NCBI GenBank assembly: GCA_012959395.1
Contig: DUDG01000012.1
Span: 62,001 to 126,000, forward strand
DNA: 64,000 nt
DNA from: Flavobacteriaceae bacterium
GTDB lineage: Bacteria; Bacteroidota; Bacteroidia; Flavobacteriales; Flavobacteriaceae
Direction of reading: 5' to 3'
Each line of letters opens with the position of its first letter. Within the stretch, counting starts at the first letter, position 1. Under the pieces are notes generated by a model. The model did no database searches. It was not told the origin of the DNA and was given only the letters and a program-made list of their open reading frames with translations. Below are positions 48,793-58,312 of the stretch, piece after piece. Both the position numbers and the translations under genes were made by a program.

Positions 48793-49236
48793 ATGGATTT
48801 AATTTTAAAAAAAGTTAATTCAAAAAATTTATTTTCAATAAGAAGTAAAATTTTAAGAAATAATGCTAGCTATGAATATTGCAAATTTGAAGGTGATGAT
48901 AGAACAGACTCAATTCATATTGGTGCCTACCAAAATAATGTAATCCTAGGAGGAGTATCTTTAATTAAAAATAAATCAACAAGAATAGAATTAAAAAATT
49001 GTTATCAGTTAAGAGGAATGTGTGTGTTAAAAAATTCTCAAAAAAAAGGAATAGGTCAAAAACTATTACAAAGTGCAGAAAAAACCTGTCGAAATTTAAA
49101 TATTGATTACATTTGGATGAATGCCAGAGAAAAAGCTGTTAATTTTTATTTAAAATTAAATTATACCGATTTAGGGCAGACTTATATAATTGAAGGTATT
49201 GGCAAACATTCTTGTCTTTATAAAAATTTAAAATGA
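48793..49236 (+). CDS. GNAT-family N-acetyltransferase
   Basis: YQLRGMCVLKNSQKKGIGQKLLQSAEKTCRNLNIDYIWMNAREKAVNFYLKLNY. Confidence 0.9.
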   Translation: MDLILKKVNSKNLFSIRSKILRNNASYEYCKFEGDDRTDSIHIGAYQNNVILGGVSLIKNKSTRIELKNCYQLRGMCVLKNSQKKGIGQKLLQSAEKTCRNLNIDYIWMNAREKAVNFYLKLNYTDLGQTYIIEGIGKHSCLYKNLK

Positions 49237-49958
49237 ATTTAAATTTATATCGTAATTTCTTGCTGTTTTTTTTAATTTGTAATGTCAATTTTTCTCAAAA
49301 AAATATGAATTTAGATGTAATTAAAGGAATTAAAAAACCTGATTTAGTAGGAGATAGCATTATGCTAGAAAAAAATACATATAAAGCTTTTAAAAAAATG
49401 GAATCTGCAGCAGAAAAAGACGGAATAAATCTTAAAATTGTTTCTGCTTATAGAGGTTATGATCGCCAAAAGCTTATTTGGAATGAAAAATACATAAAAT
49501 TTACTACAACGTATTCTTTAGAACCATTAAAGGCAATTAATGAAATCATTCAATACTCAACAATACCTGGAACTTCTAGACATCACTGGGGAACTGATAT
49601 CGACATAATTGATGGCAATTATTCAGATCTAGAAGATGTAGAAGATGTTTTAATCGCTAGTAAATTTGAAAATAATAATATCTTTTATGATGTAAAACAA
49701 TGGATGAATTTAAATTCTGAAAAATTTGGATTTTTTATTACCTACAATAATGATCCTAATAGGACAGGATTTGATCACGAACCTTGGCATTATAGTTATG
49801 CCCCTATTTCAAAAAAAATACTCAAAATATTAATCGAGTCTGATTTAAAACAAATTATTAAAAAAGAGGACATTAATGGATCTGAATATTTTAATGATGA
49901 ATTCATCAATAAATATGTAAATGAAAATATTTTAGATATTAATCCAGATTTGAAATAA
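49233..49958 (+). CDS. Secreted M15-family (VanY/DacB-like) D-Ala-D-Ala carboxypeptidase
   Basis: VSAYRGYDRQ, GTSRHHWGTDIDII (SxHxxGxAxD-like), HEPWHYSY. Confidence 0.9.
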   Translation: MNLNLYRNFLLFFLICNVNFSQKNMNLDVIKGIKKPDLVGDSIMLEKNTYKAFKKMESAAEKDGINLKIVSAYRGYDRQKLIWNEKYIKFTTTYSLEPLKAINEIIQYSTIPGTSRHHWGTDIDIIDGNYSDLEDVEDVLIASKFENNNIFYDVKQWMNLNSEKFGFFITYNNDPNRTGFDHEPWHYSYAPISKKILKILIESDLKQIIKKEDINGSEYFNDEFINKYVNENILDINPDLK

Positions 49959-50012
49959 GTAGTCTTTCGATTATAATTATATTTGACATTAAATAATTAA
50001 CTCATTAAAAAT

Positions 50013-51539
50013 TTGAAAATTTCTAAAAAAGTTATTTTAATGATACTTGATGGATGGGGAATAGCTAAAGACCCGAATGTTTCTGCAATTGACAAAGCAA
50101 ACACTCCTTTTATTGATTCATTATATTCTAATTTTCCATCTGCTGAACTTTCTACATTTGGCCAAAGTGTTGGACTCCCTGAAGGGCAAATGGGAAATAG
50201 TGAAGTAGGTCATATGAATTTAGGAGCTGGAAGAATAGTATACCAAGATTTAGCTAGAATCAATCTTGATATAAGAGAAGGGAAATTTAAAAACCAAGTA
50301 GTTTTAAAAAAAACATTAGAAAAAGTAAATAAGAACAATGAAAAACTACATTTAATTGGATTAGTTTCAGATGGTGGTGTTCATTCACATATTGATCATT
50401 TAGAAGAAATATTAAACATTAGTAAAAAAATGAATATTAAAAATGTGTTCGTTCATGCTTTTACTGATGGGAGAGATGTTGATCCAAAATCTGGCGTTCA
50501 ATTAATCAAAAGACTGAATAAAAAAATAAATGATTGTGGAGCAAAATTTTCTAGTTTAATTGGAAGATACTATGCTATGGATAGGGACAAAAGATGGGAA
50601 AGAACAAAAAAATCTTATGATTTACTTGTAAACGGTGTCGGAAAATCATCTATAAATATACTAGATTCCATTAAAGAATCTTATACAAAAGGGGTTACTG
50701 ATGAATTTATAGAACCAATAATAATGGTTGATGAAAACAATAAGCCTAAGGGACTCATTGAAAATAATGATCATGTTATATTCTTCAATTTCAGAACGGA
50801 TAGAGGAAGACAATTGACCCAGGTTTTAATTAAAGAAAATTTTGAAGAATTTGGAATGAAAAAACTAAATTTAGATTTCGTCACTATGACCAATTATGAC
50901 GAGTCTTTTAATGGAGTTAATACTATATACGACAAGGACAATTTAGTAGATACTTTAGGAGAGGTATTAGCTAATAATAATAAAAAACAAATTAGAATTG
51001 CAGAAACTGAAAAATACCCTCATGTTACGTTTTTCTTCAATGGGGGAAGAGAAAAACCTTTTGAAAATGAAATCAGAATCTTATGTCCTTCTCCAAAAGT
51101 TGCTACATACGATCTAAAGCCTGAAATGAGTGCATGTGAAATAACTGATTCAATAATTCAAGAAATTGAAAAAGAATCTGCTGACTTTATATGTTTAAAT
51201 TTTGCAAATCCTGATATGGTAGGACATACTGGAAATATTAAGGCTGCTATTAAAGCCTGTGAAACTGTCGACGATTGTTCTCAACAAATAATTGAAATAG
51301 CACTTAAAAGAAATTATTCTACTATAGTAATAGCTGATCATGGTAATTGTGACATAATGATAAATCCTGATGGATCACCAAATACTGCCCATACAACAAA
51401 CATGGTCCCCATTATTTTAGTTGAAAATGAAGTTAATAAAATATCTAATGGAGTTTTAGGTGATATAGCTCCTACCATTCTTGATATAATGGACATTAAA
51501 AAACCCAATTTAATGTCTTGCAAATCTCTATTAAAATAA
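50013..51539 (+). CDS. gpmI: 2,3-bisphosphoglycerate-independent phosphoglycerate mutase (TTG start)
   Basis: KVILMILDGWGIAKDPNVSAIDKANTPFIDSLY..., GNSEVGHMNLGAGRIVYQDL, TDGRDVDPKSG, IADHGNCD. Confidence 0.97.
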   Translation: MKISKKVILMILDGWGIAKDPNVSAIDKANTPFIDSLYSNFPSAELSTFGQSVGLPEGQMGNSEVGHMNLGAGRIVYQDLARINLDIREGKFKNQVVLKKTLEKVNKNNEKLHLIGLVSDGGVHSHIDHLEEILNISKKMNIKNVFVHAFTDGRDVDPKSGVQLIKRLNKKINDCGAKFSSLIGRYYAMDRDKRWERTKKSYDLLVNGVGKSSINILDSIKESYTKGVTDEFIEPIIMVDENNKPKGLIENNDHVIFFNFRTDRGRQLTQVLIKENFEEFGMKKLNLDFVTMTNYDESFNGVNTIYDKDNLVDTLGEVLANNNKKQIRIAETEKYPHVTFFFNGGREKPFENEIRILCPSPKVATYDLKPEMSACEITDSIIQEIEKESADFICLNFANPDMVGHTGNIKAAIKACETVDDCSQQIIEIALKRNYSTIVIADHGNCDIMINPDGSPNTAHTTNMVPIILVENEVNKISNGVLGDIAPTILDIMDIKKPNLMSCKSLLK

Positions 51540-51541
51540 AT

Positions 51542-52087
51542 ATGAAAAAAATAATCTTTTTACTTACAATAAGCTTTTTATTTTCTTGCAATAATTCAAA
51601 AAAATCTAATTCTAGTAGTAGTGATGAAAATGTTAAAGAAGAATATGTTGACTTACTAGGTTTTTTCAAAAGAAAGGAACTTAATAAAGAACCTCACGGA
51701 TTTTGGTTTAAAGAAAATTATGAATACTATAATCTAGACCATGAAATTGCTAATCAAATTAAACCCTTAATTAAAGACATAGAAATTACAGTATTTATAG
51801 GAACCTGGTGTAGTGACAGTAGAATACACTCTCCTGCTTTTTTTAAATTGATGGATTACTTAAAAGTTAGAGATAGAAAGTTAGAACTCATAGCAATGAC
51901 TATTGACAAGACAACACCTGATAGTTTGGAAAAAAATCAAGACATCATAAATATTCCAACTTTTATATTTAAAAAGGATGGAAAAGAAATAAATAGAATA
52001 GTTGAATTTCCAATTGAGTCTATAGAAAAAGATATTTTTAAAATTTTAAGTGGCAGTGATTATAAAAATGCTTACGCAGACTTTTAG
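51542..52087 (+). CDS. Thioredoxin-fold lipoprotein with single-Cys WCSDS site
   Basis: Lipobox ISFLFSC; TVFIGTWCSDSRIHSPAFFKLMDYL..., INIPTFIFKKDGKE; start at second Met, after the gpmI stop. Confidence 0.85.
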   Translation: MKKIIFLLTISFLFSCNNSKKSNSSSSDENVKEEYVDLLGFFKRKELNKEPHGFWFKENYEYYNLDHEIANQIKPLIKDIEITVFIGTWCSDSRIHSPAFFKLMDYLKVRDRKLELIAMTIDKTTPDSLEKNQDIINIPTFIFKKDGKEINRIVEFPIESIEKDIFKILSGSDYKNAYADF

Positions 52088-52089
52088 TA

Positions 52090-52890
52090 ATGAGCTTAAT
52101 TAAATCAAAAGAAGAAATAGAGTTAATTAGAGAAAGTGCTCTTTTAGTTTCAAAAACATTAGGGATGCTTGCTTCGGAAATTAAACCTGGAGTAACTACC
52201 TTATACTTAGATTCATTAGCTGAAAAATTCATTCGAGACCATCAAGCAATTCCAGGATTTTTAGGGTTATATGATTTTCCTAATACACTTTGTATTAGTC
52301 CAAATTCTCAAGTAGTTCATGGTATACCTAACAAAGATGAAATTAAAGATGGCGATATTCTTTCAATAGATTGTGGTGTTTTAAAAAATGGGTACTATGG
52401 AGATCATGCCTATACTTTTGAAGTAGGAGAAGTCGATGATAAAGTGAAATCACTTTTAAAAACAACAAAAGATTCACTTTATATAGGAATTTCACAATTT
52501 AAAATTGGCAAGAGAGTTGGTGATGTAGGTTATGCTATACAAAATTATAATGAATCTAGAGGATATGGAGTTGTAAAAGAGCTGGTTGGTCATGGATTAG
52601 GAAAAGAAATGCATGAAAAGCCTGAGATGCCAAATTATGGTAAGAGAGGAAATGGCAAGAAATTCCAAAATGGGATGGTTGTGGCTATTGAACCTATGAT
52701 AAATATGGGGACTTCTAAAATTAACCATCTTGAAGATGGTTGGACAATTTTAACAGAAGATAATTTACCTAGTGCACACTTTGAACATAATGTTGCTATG
52801 ATTGATGGGAAACCTAACTTACTTTCAACATTTGATTATATATATGAGTCATTAGGAATAGAAAGTAATGAGGAAAAAAAATTTAAATAA
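52090..52890 (+). CDS. map: Methionine aminopeptidase type I
   Basis: IKSKEEIELIRESALLVSKTLGML..., SIDCGVLKNGYYGDHAYTF, GHGLGKEMHEKPEMPNYG, EHNVAMID. Confidence 0.96.
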   Translation: MSLIKSKEEIELIRESALLVSKTLGMLASEIKPGVTTLYLDSLAEKFIRDHQAIPGFLGLYDFPNTLCISPNSQVVHGIPNKDEIKDGDILSIDCGVLKNGYYGDHAYTFEVGEVDDKVKSLLKTTKDSLYIGISQFKIGKRVGDVGYAIQNYNESRGYGVVKELVGHGLGKEMHEKPEMPNYGKRGNGKKFQNGMVVAIEPMINMGTSKINHLEDGWTILTEDNLPSAHFEHNVAMIDGKPNLLSTFDYIYESLGIESNEEKKFK

Positions 52891-52896
52891 ATAAAA

Positions 52897-53667
52897 TTGA
52901 ATTGGTTTATAAAATTTTTAATAAATATAGTACCAAGACCACAATTAATTTTTTGGAGTAAAACATTACAACCCCTTTTAGACTTGTTTTTCAGAGGAAA
53001 TAATTTTACAGACCCTATTAACGGAAAATCATATAGAAAATTTCTTCCTTACGGATATGTTAAACAAAGAAAAAATGCTTTATGTCCAGGAACATTGTCT
53101 TTAGAAAGGCATCGCTTACTATGGTTATATTTAACTAATGAAACTGGTTTTTTTACTAAAAAAATAAGAGTATTACATATAGCTCCTGAACAATGTTTTT
53201 ACAAAATTTTTAAAAACTTAGAAAATATTAATTACACAACCTTTGACTTAAATTCTCCTCTAGCAGATGTTAAAGGGGACATTTGCATAATGCCTTTCAA
53301 AAACAATTCATTTGATTATGTTCTTTGTAATCATGTTTTAGAACATATTTCTGATGATAAAAAAGCTATGATGGAAATTTTCAGAGTATTAAGTTTTAAT
53401 GGAACCGCAATACTTCAAGTTCCTATTAATATGAGTAATACAACAACTTTAGAAGACAATGGTATTACTAATAAACAAGAGAGAATAGAAAAATTTGGTC
53501 AATACGACCATGTAAGACTTTATGGATTAGATTATTTTAAAAGATTAAAAAATATTGGATTTGACGTCAATCAAGTTAAATATGCTTTAAACTTTAATGA
53601 AAAGGAAATATTAAAGTACAGTATAGAAAAAGATGAAGTTATACCTATTTGTAAAAAGTTAATCTAA
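52897..53667 (+). CDS. SAM-dependent methyltransferase (Methyltransf_11-like, TTG start)
   Basis: VLHIAPEQ..., FDYVLCNHVLEHISDDKKAMMEIFRVL. Confidence 0.88.
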   Translation: MNWFIKFLINIVPRPQLIFWSKTLQPLLDLFFRGNNFTDPINGKSYRKFLPYGYVKQRKNALCPGTLSLERHRLLWLYLTNETGFFTKKIRVLHIAPEQCFYKIFKNLENINYTTFDLNSPLADVKGDICIMPFKNNSFDYVLCNHVLEHISDDKKAMMEIFRVLSFNGTAILQVPINMSNTTTLEDNGITNKQERIEKFGQYDHVRLYGLDYFKRLKNIGFDVNQVKYALNFNEKEILKYSIEKDEVIPICKKLI

Positions 53668-54663
53668 AATTAGATTTTTGAAATTTTTTGTAAAATAAGT
53701 TTTTACTTCATTTTGTTCATCAAAATAAACTATCATAACTTCAATATTTAATAAAGAGTCAATTATTGTCATAGACTCTTCCAATGGCATTGCCATAAAA
53801 GCAGTAGCATATCCATCAGCTGACATACAATTATCAGCCAATACCGAAGTTCCTAAAACATTTGTACTATAAGCATTTCCATTTTTAGGATTAACTGTAT
53901 GAACAATTTTCTTACCTGTTAGCGAATCAATTAAAAATTTTCTATAATTACCAGAACTTGCAAGAGCTTTGTCTTTTAAAGCAATTCTTAGTTTATAACT
54001 AGTTGGATCAGGGTTTAAAGGATCTGTAATACCTACCCTCCAAGGAGTATTTGTAACACCATTTAATCCACTAGCGTACATTTCACCTCCAATTTCAATT
54101 AAATGATTAGTAATTTGATTGTCTATTAACATATTTGATATAACATCAACACAGTATCCTTTAGCTATAGCATTAAAATCAAGGAAAATTCCATTTTTTG
54201 TCTTTACAACTCTATCATTAACCAATGAGACATTTTCGAAACCAGTAAGATTCATTAGACTATCTAAATCTAACAGTCTATTTGGTTTGCTATTAGGACC
54301 TAAACCATATGCATTAACCAATAATCCAATAGTTGGATCAAAAAAACCATTAGATGATTCCCAAATAATTTTGGATTGATTAAAAACATTAACAAAATGG
54401 CTATCAACTTTAGTAGAATCTATGCCATCATTTATTTTTGAAATATCAGATGAAATAAGGTAAGTAGAAAGTGATTTATTTATTTCAAAAAAAATAGAAT
54501 CAGTTAATCTTTCAATATTATCCAGTGAATTGTCAGAAGAATAGACAATCTTAAATGAAGTGCCAAGGGCATACCCTGAATAGCTGAATACGTTAGGTGA
54601 ATTAGAACAACTAAAACATAAAAAAGCAAAAGAAAGTAAACTAATTAATTTTTTCAAGTCCAT
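53659..54663 (-). CDS. apbE: FAD:protein FMN transferase ApbE, lipoprotein
   Basis: Lipobox SFAFLCFSC; YALGTSFKIVYSS, FDPTIGLLVNAYGLGP, LDFNAIAKGYCVDVIS, HTVNPKNGNAYSTNVLGTSVLADNCMSADGYATAFMAM; start trimmed to MDLKKL. Confidence 0.95.
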   Translation of the reverse strand: MDLKKLISLLSFAFLCFSCSNSPNVFSYSGYALGTSFKIVYSSDNSLDNIERLTDSIFFEINKSLSTYLISSDISKINDGIDSTKVDSHFVNVFNQSKIIWESSNGFFDPTIGLLVNAYGLGPNSKPNRLLDLDSLMNLTGFENVSLVNDRVVKTKNGIFLDFNAIAKGYCVDVISNMLIDNQITNHLIEIGGEMYASGLNGVTNTPWRVGITDPLNPDPTSYKLRIALKDKALASSGNYRKFLIDSLTGKKIVHTVNPKNGNAYSTNVLGTSVLADNCMSADGYATAFMAMPLEESMTIIDSLLNIEVMIVYFDEQNEVKTYFTKNFKNLILD

Positions 54664-55036
54664 TAAAATTAACAATATAACCTGAATTTTTAAATAGTGG
54701 TAGGTCATAATTTTCAGAATTTGCTAAACCAACACCAGCATAATATAATGTAGCATTAAAACTTATTGCACGAGCTTTAATTTTATCAAGATATAATATT
54801 TTAATAACTCTAGGGTTTTGTGGATAACATATTGCCTTAACTATTATGAAAAATAGTTTTTTTTCTTTTGTACAAACAAACTGAGGATCTTTTTTTAATT
54901 GACTATTAACTGATAAAAATTCATAATTTTTATCTTCTAATTCTTTACCAACAATATTCATTGCTAGCTGATGCTTTTCTAAATTACTTAATGGGACTGG
55001 CAGAAAATTATCCTCCAAAATCATCAAATCTGACAT
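54641..55036 (-). CDS. Small conserved protein between nqrF and apbE, unknown function
   Basis: [81 protein letters not shown]...; overlaps both neighbours, same strand. Confidence 0.75.
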   Translation of the reverse strand: MSDLMILEDNFLPVPLSNLEKHQLAMNIVGKELEDKNYEFLSVNSQLKKDPQFVCTKEKKLFFIIVKAICYPQNPRVIKILYLDKIKARAISFNATLYYAGVGLANSENYDLPLFKNSGYIVNFNGLEKIN

Positions 55037-56309
55037 TTTCTGGCGGTACACCAAAATCGTCTGCCATTTTTTCAATAGCTTGATTCATCAATGGAGGACC
55101 ACAGAAGTAAACTTCAATATCTTCAGGACTTTCGTGATGATTTAAATAATTGTCAATAACTGTTTGATGAACAAAACCTACAAAACCATCACCTTCCCCC
55201 TCTAAACCATCTTTAACCTTCCAATTATCAACTTCTAGTGGCTCTGAAAGAGCTATATAAAATTTAAAATTAGGAAAATCCTTTTCTAAAGCTTTAAAAT
55301 GATCTATATAAAAAAGTTCTCTTTTAGATCTTCCTCCATACCAAAAACTTACTTTTCTACCAGATTTAAGAGTTCTAAATAAATAATATAAGTGAGATCG
55401 CATTGGTGCCATTCCAGCTCCACCTCCAACATAAAGCATTTCAGCTTCTGAGTGATTTATAAAAAATTCACCGAAGGGACCAGAAATAGTAACTTTATCA
55501 CCTGGTTTTCTTGAAAACATATATGAAGAAGCAATTCCTGGATTAACATCCATCCATCCGTTTGTAGTTCTATCAAATGGAGGTGTAGCAATCCTGACAT
55601 TCAGCATAATTTCTTTTCCTTCAGCAGGATATGAAGCCATTGAGTAAGCTCGCTCTACAAGTTCAGTGTTTTTCATTTTTAAATCCCAAAGTTTAAAATT
55701 ATCCCACTCTAGTTTAAATTTATCAGGTTCACCAGGATGTTCTTCGGGATGAGACTTGATATCTATATCTTTAAAGTCTATTTCACATTCAGGAATTTCA
55801 ATTTGAATATAACCACCAGCCTTATAACCCATATCATTAGGGATTTCAACTACCAATTCTTTTATAAATGAAGCTACATTCCAATTTCTAATTACCCTTG
55901 CCTCCCATTTTTTTATTCCAAAAACTTCTTCTGGAACTTCAATAACCATATTTTGTTTTACTTTAACTTGACACCCTAGTCTCCAGCCTTCTATAATTTC
56001 TTTTCTACTAAAATGAGGTTTTTCTGTTTCCAAAATTTCACCACCACCCTCCGTGACTATACATTTACATTGGACACAAGTTCCTCCGCCTCCACAAGCA
56101 GAGGGTAAGAAAATTTTATTATTTCCAAGTGTTGATAAAAGAGTGTTTCCAGAAGAAACTTCAACTTCACTTTCTCCATTAAGAAAAAGTGTAACTGGTC
56201 CTGAAGGGTGTAATTTAGCTTTAACAACTAATAGCATCCCAACCAAAACCATAATAATGGCTAAAAAAACGATAATACTAAAAATTATATAAGTAATAAT
56301 TGTTGTCAT
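55008..56309 (-). CDS. nqrF: Na+-translocating NADH:quinone reductase subunit F
   Basis: [18 protein letters not shown] 2Fe-2S site, [43 protein letters not shown]. Confidence 0.98.
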   Translation of the reverse strand: MTTIITYIIFSIIVFLAIIMVLVGMLLVVKAKLHPSGPVTLFLNGESEVEVSSGNTLLSTLGNNKIFLPSACGGGGTCVQCKCIVTEGGGEILETEKPHFSRKEIIEGWRLGCQVKVKQNMVIEVPEEVFGIKKWEARVIRNWNVASFIKELVVEIPNDMGYKAGGYIQIEIPECEIDFKDIDIKSHPEEHPGEPDKFKLEWDNFKLWDLKMKNTELVERAYSMASYPAEGKEIMLNVRIATPPFDRTTNGWMDVNPGIASSYMFSRKPGDKVTISGPFGEFFINHSEAEMLYVGGGAGMAPMRSHLYYLFRTLKSGRKVSFWYGGRSKRELFYIDHFKALEKDFPNFKFYIALSEPLEVDNWKVKDGLEGEGDGFVGFVHQTVIDNYLNHHESPEDIEVYFCGPPLMNQAIEKMADDFGVPPENVRFDDFGG

Positions 56310-56314
56310 AAAAA

Positions 56315-56932
56315 CTATATTTTAATTCCCATAAAACTCATAAAGCCAAAGGCCATAAGCCCACAAATTATAAAGGTTATTCCTAGCCCTTTTAAAGGAG
56401 CTGGAACATTCGAGTAAGCTATTTTTTCTCTAATAGCAGCTATTGCTACAATTGCTAAAAGCCATCCTATTCCTGAACTAAATCCATAAATAGCTGATTC
56501 AGTAATTCCCGAAAAATATTTTATTTGCATGAATAAAGATCCACCCAAAATTGCACAATTTACAGCAATTAAAGGAAGAAAAATTCCTAACGCACCATAT
56601 AAAGCCGGTGCAAATTTCTCAACAATCATTTCAACTAATTGGACCATAGAGGCAATTACAGCAATAAACATAATAAAGCTTAAAAAGTCTAAGTTTAATT
56701 CTGCATACTTAGGTCCAACCCATGAAAGTGCACCTTCTTTTAATAAGTATTTATCAATTAAAAAATTTAAAGGGACTGTAATAGTTAAAACAAAAATTAC
56801 AGCAAAACCAAGTCCAACTGATGTTTTAATGGTTTTTGACATAGCTAAATATGAACACATACCTAAAAAATAAGCGAAAATCATATTTTCAATGAAAATA
56901 CTTTTAATAAATAAATTAGCGTAATCAATCAT
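56315..56932 (-). CDS. nqrE: Na+-translocating NADH:quinone reductase subunit E
   Basis: [37 protein letters not shown]... Confidence 0.97.
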   Translation of the reverse strand: MIDYANLFIKSIFIENMIFAYFLGMCSYLAMSKTIKTSVGLGFAVIFVLTITVPLNFLIDKYLLKEGALSWVGPKYAELNLDFLSFIMFIAVIASMVQLVEMIVEKFAPALYGALGIFLPLIAVNCAILGGSLFMQIKYFSGITESAIYGFSSGIGWLLAIVAIAAIREKIAYSNVPAPLKGLGITFIICGLMAFGFMSFMGIKI

Positions 56933-56950
56933 AATTATTAATTTAAATTA

Positions 56951-57571
56951 TTAGTTCTCGATTAATTTTCTGTTTCTGGATCGCTGAATCCATATAATAA
57001 TTCCAACAGTAATAAGAGCCATTGGGGATAATAACATAAGACCATTATTTTCATAACCCATTTCATATACAAAGTCGGGAATTACCTGATATCCTAATAA
57101 ATTACCTGAGCCCAAAAGTTCTCTAAAAAAAGCTACTAAAATCAAAATAAATCCATATCCCACAGCATTTCCGATTCCATCTAGAAATGATCTCCACACT
57201 CCATTTCCAAGCGCAAAAGCTTCCAATCTACCCATAACTATACAATTAGTAATAATCAATCCAATGAATATGGATAATTCTTTACTAATATCATATGCAT
57301 AAGCTCTTAATACTTGATCAACAAGAGCAACCAGAGACGCTACAACAACTAATTGAACTATGATTCTTATTCTATTAGGTATTAAATCTCTTAACATAGA
57401 AATAATAACATTACTAGCAGCCATAACTGCAATAACTGAAATACTCATCACCAATGCAGCTTTTAATTGAACTGTAATAGCTAAAGCTGAACAAATTCCC
57501 AATACCTGAACAGTGATTGGATTATTGTCATCCATTGGATCAGAAAGTAAAGTTCTATTTGTATTTGACAT
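56951..57571 (-). CDS. nqrD: Na+-translocating NADH:quinone reductase subunit D
   Basis: LSDPMDDNNPITVQVLGICSALAITVQLKAALVMS..., TNCIVMGRLEAFALGNG. Confidence 0.97.
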   Translation of the reverse strand: MSNTNRTLLSDPMDDNNPITVQVLGICSALAITVQLKAALVMSISVIAVMAASNVIISMLRDLIPNRIRIIVQLVVVASLVALVDQVLRAYAYDISKELSIFIGLIITNCIVMGRLEAFALGNGVWRSFLDGIGNAVGYGFILILVAFFRELLGSGNLLGYQVIPDFVYEMGYENNGLMLLSPMALITVGIIIWIQRSRNRKLIEN

Positions 57572-57576
57572 ATATT

Positions 57577-58311
57577 CTAATTTAAAGCTATTTTGTTTGA
57601 TCTTAGAGTATTTAAATAAGGGACATAGTGTTCTAACCTTTCTTTAATCATATCTGAAACGCCATCGCCTGTTATAGTAGCGCCTGAAATAGCATCTACC
57701 TCAAAATCTTCTTTGTCTTCATTATTAGGATCATTATTAGTTTTTGAAACTGTTATACCCATTAAATTATTATCAGAATCAAACAATTTTTCGTTAATAA
57801 ATCTTTCTTTAAACCAATCTTGAGTAATTTCAGCACCTAAACCTGCTGTTTCTTGTGCATGATCAAAAACGACTCCCTTTACAGTATTTAAATCTTCCTT
57901 TAATGAAATATATCCCCAAATTGCGTTCCAAAGTCCATTCCCCCTAATTGGAATAATATAAAATCTTTCAGAGTCAATGTTAGCCACGTAAAGAGGAAAA
58001 TTTTGATTTTCAGGGGATTTTCTTAATTCAAGGACTAACTTAATATCATTAAACACATCTATTGCAGGATCAATTGATCCATCATTTTGAACAGCTAGCT
58101 GCTCTTCGATGTATTTATCAAATAATTCTTCTGCTCCTTCTCTATTAGTTATAACTCCTACCGTTGAAAGTATGTTCTGCATTTTTTCTTTTCTTATATT
58201 TTCTTTCTGTAAAACCTTTAAAGATTGAGAAGTATACGCAAGTACTATTGCTATTATAAATACCATGATAGTCGCAAATAAAAAAGTGTATAAATTTGAA
58301 TCTCTATCCAT
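57577..58311 (-). CDS. nqrC: Na+-translocating NADH:quinone reductase subunit C
   Basis: GNGLWNAIWGYISL, HAQETAGLGAEI, VDAISGATITGDGVSDMI (canonical SGAT flavinylation motif). Confidence 0.97.
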   Translation of the reverse strand: MDRDSNLYTFLFATIMVFIIAIVLAYTSQSLKVLQKENIRKEKMQNILSTVGVITNREGAEELFDKYIEEQLAVQNDGSIDPAIDVFNDIKLVLELRKSPENQNFPLYVANIDSERFYIIPIRGNGLWNAIWGYISLKEDLNTVKGVVFDHAQETAGLGAEITQDWFKERFINEKLFDSDNNLMGITVSKTNNDPNNEDKEDFEVDAISGATITGDGVSDMIKERLEHYVPYLNTLRSNKIALN

Positions 58312-58312
58312 A

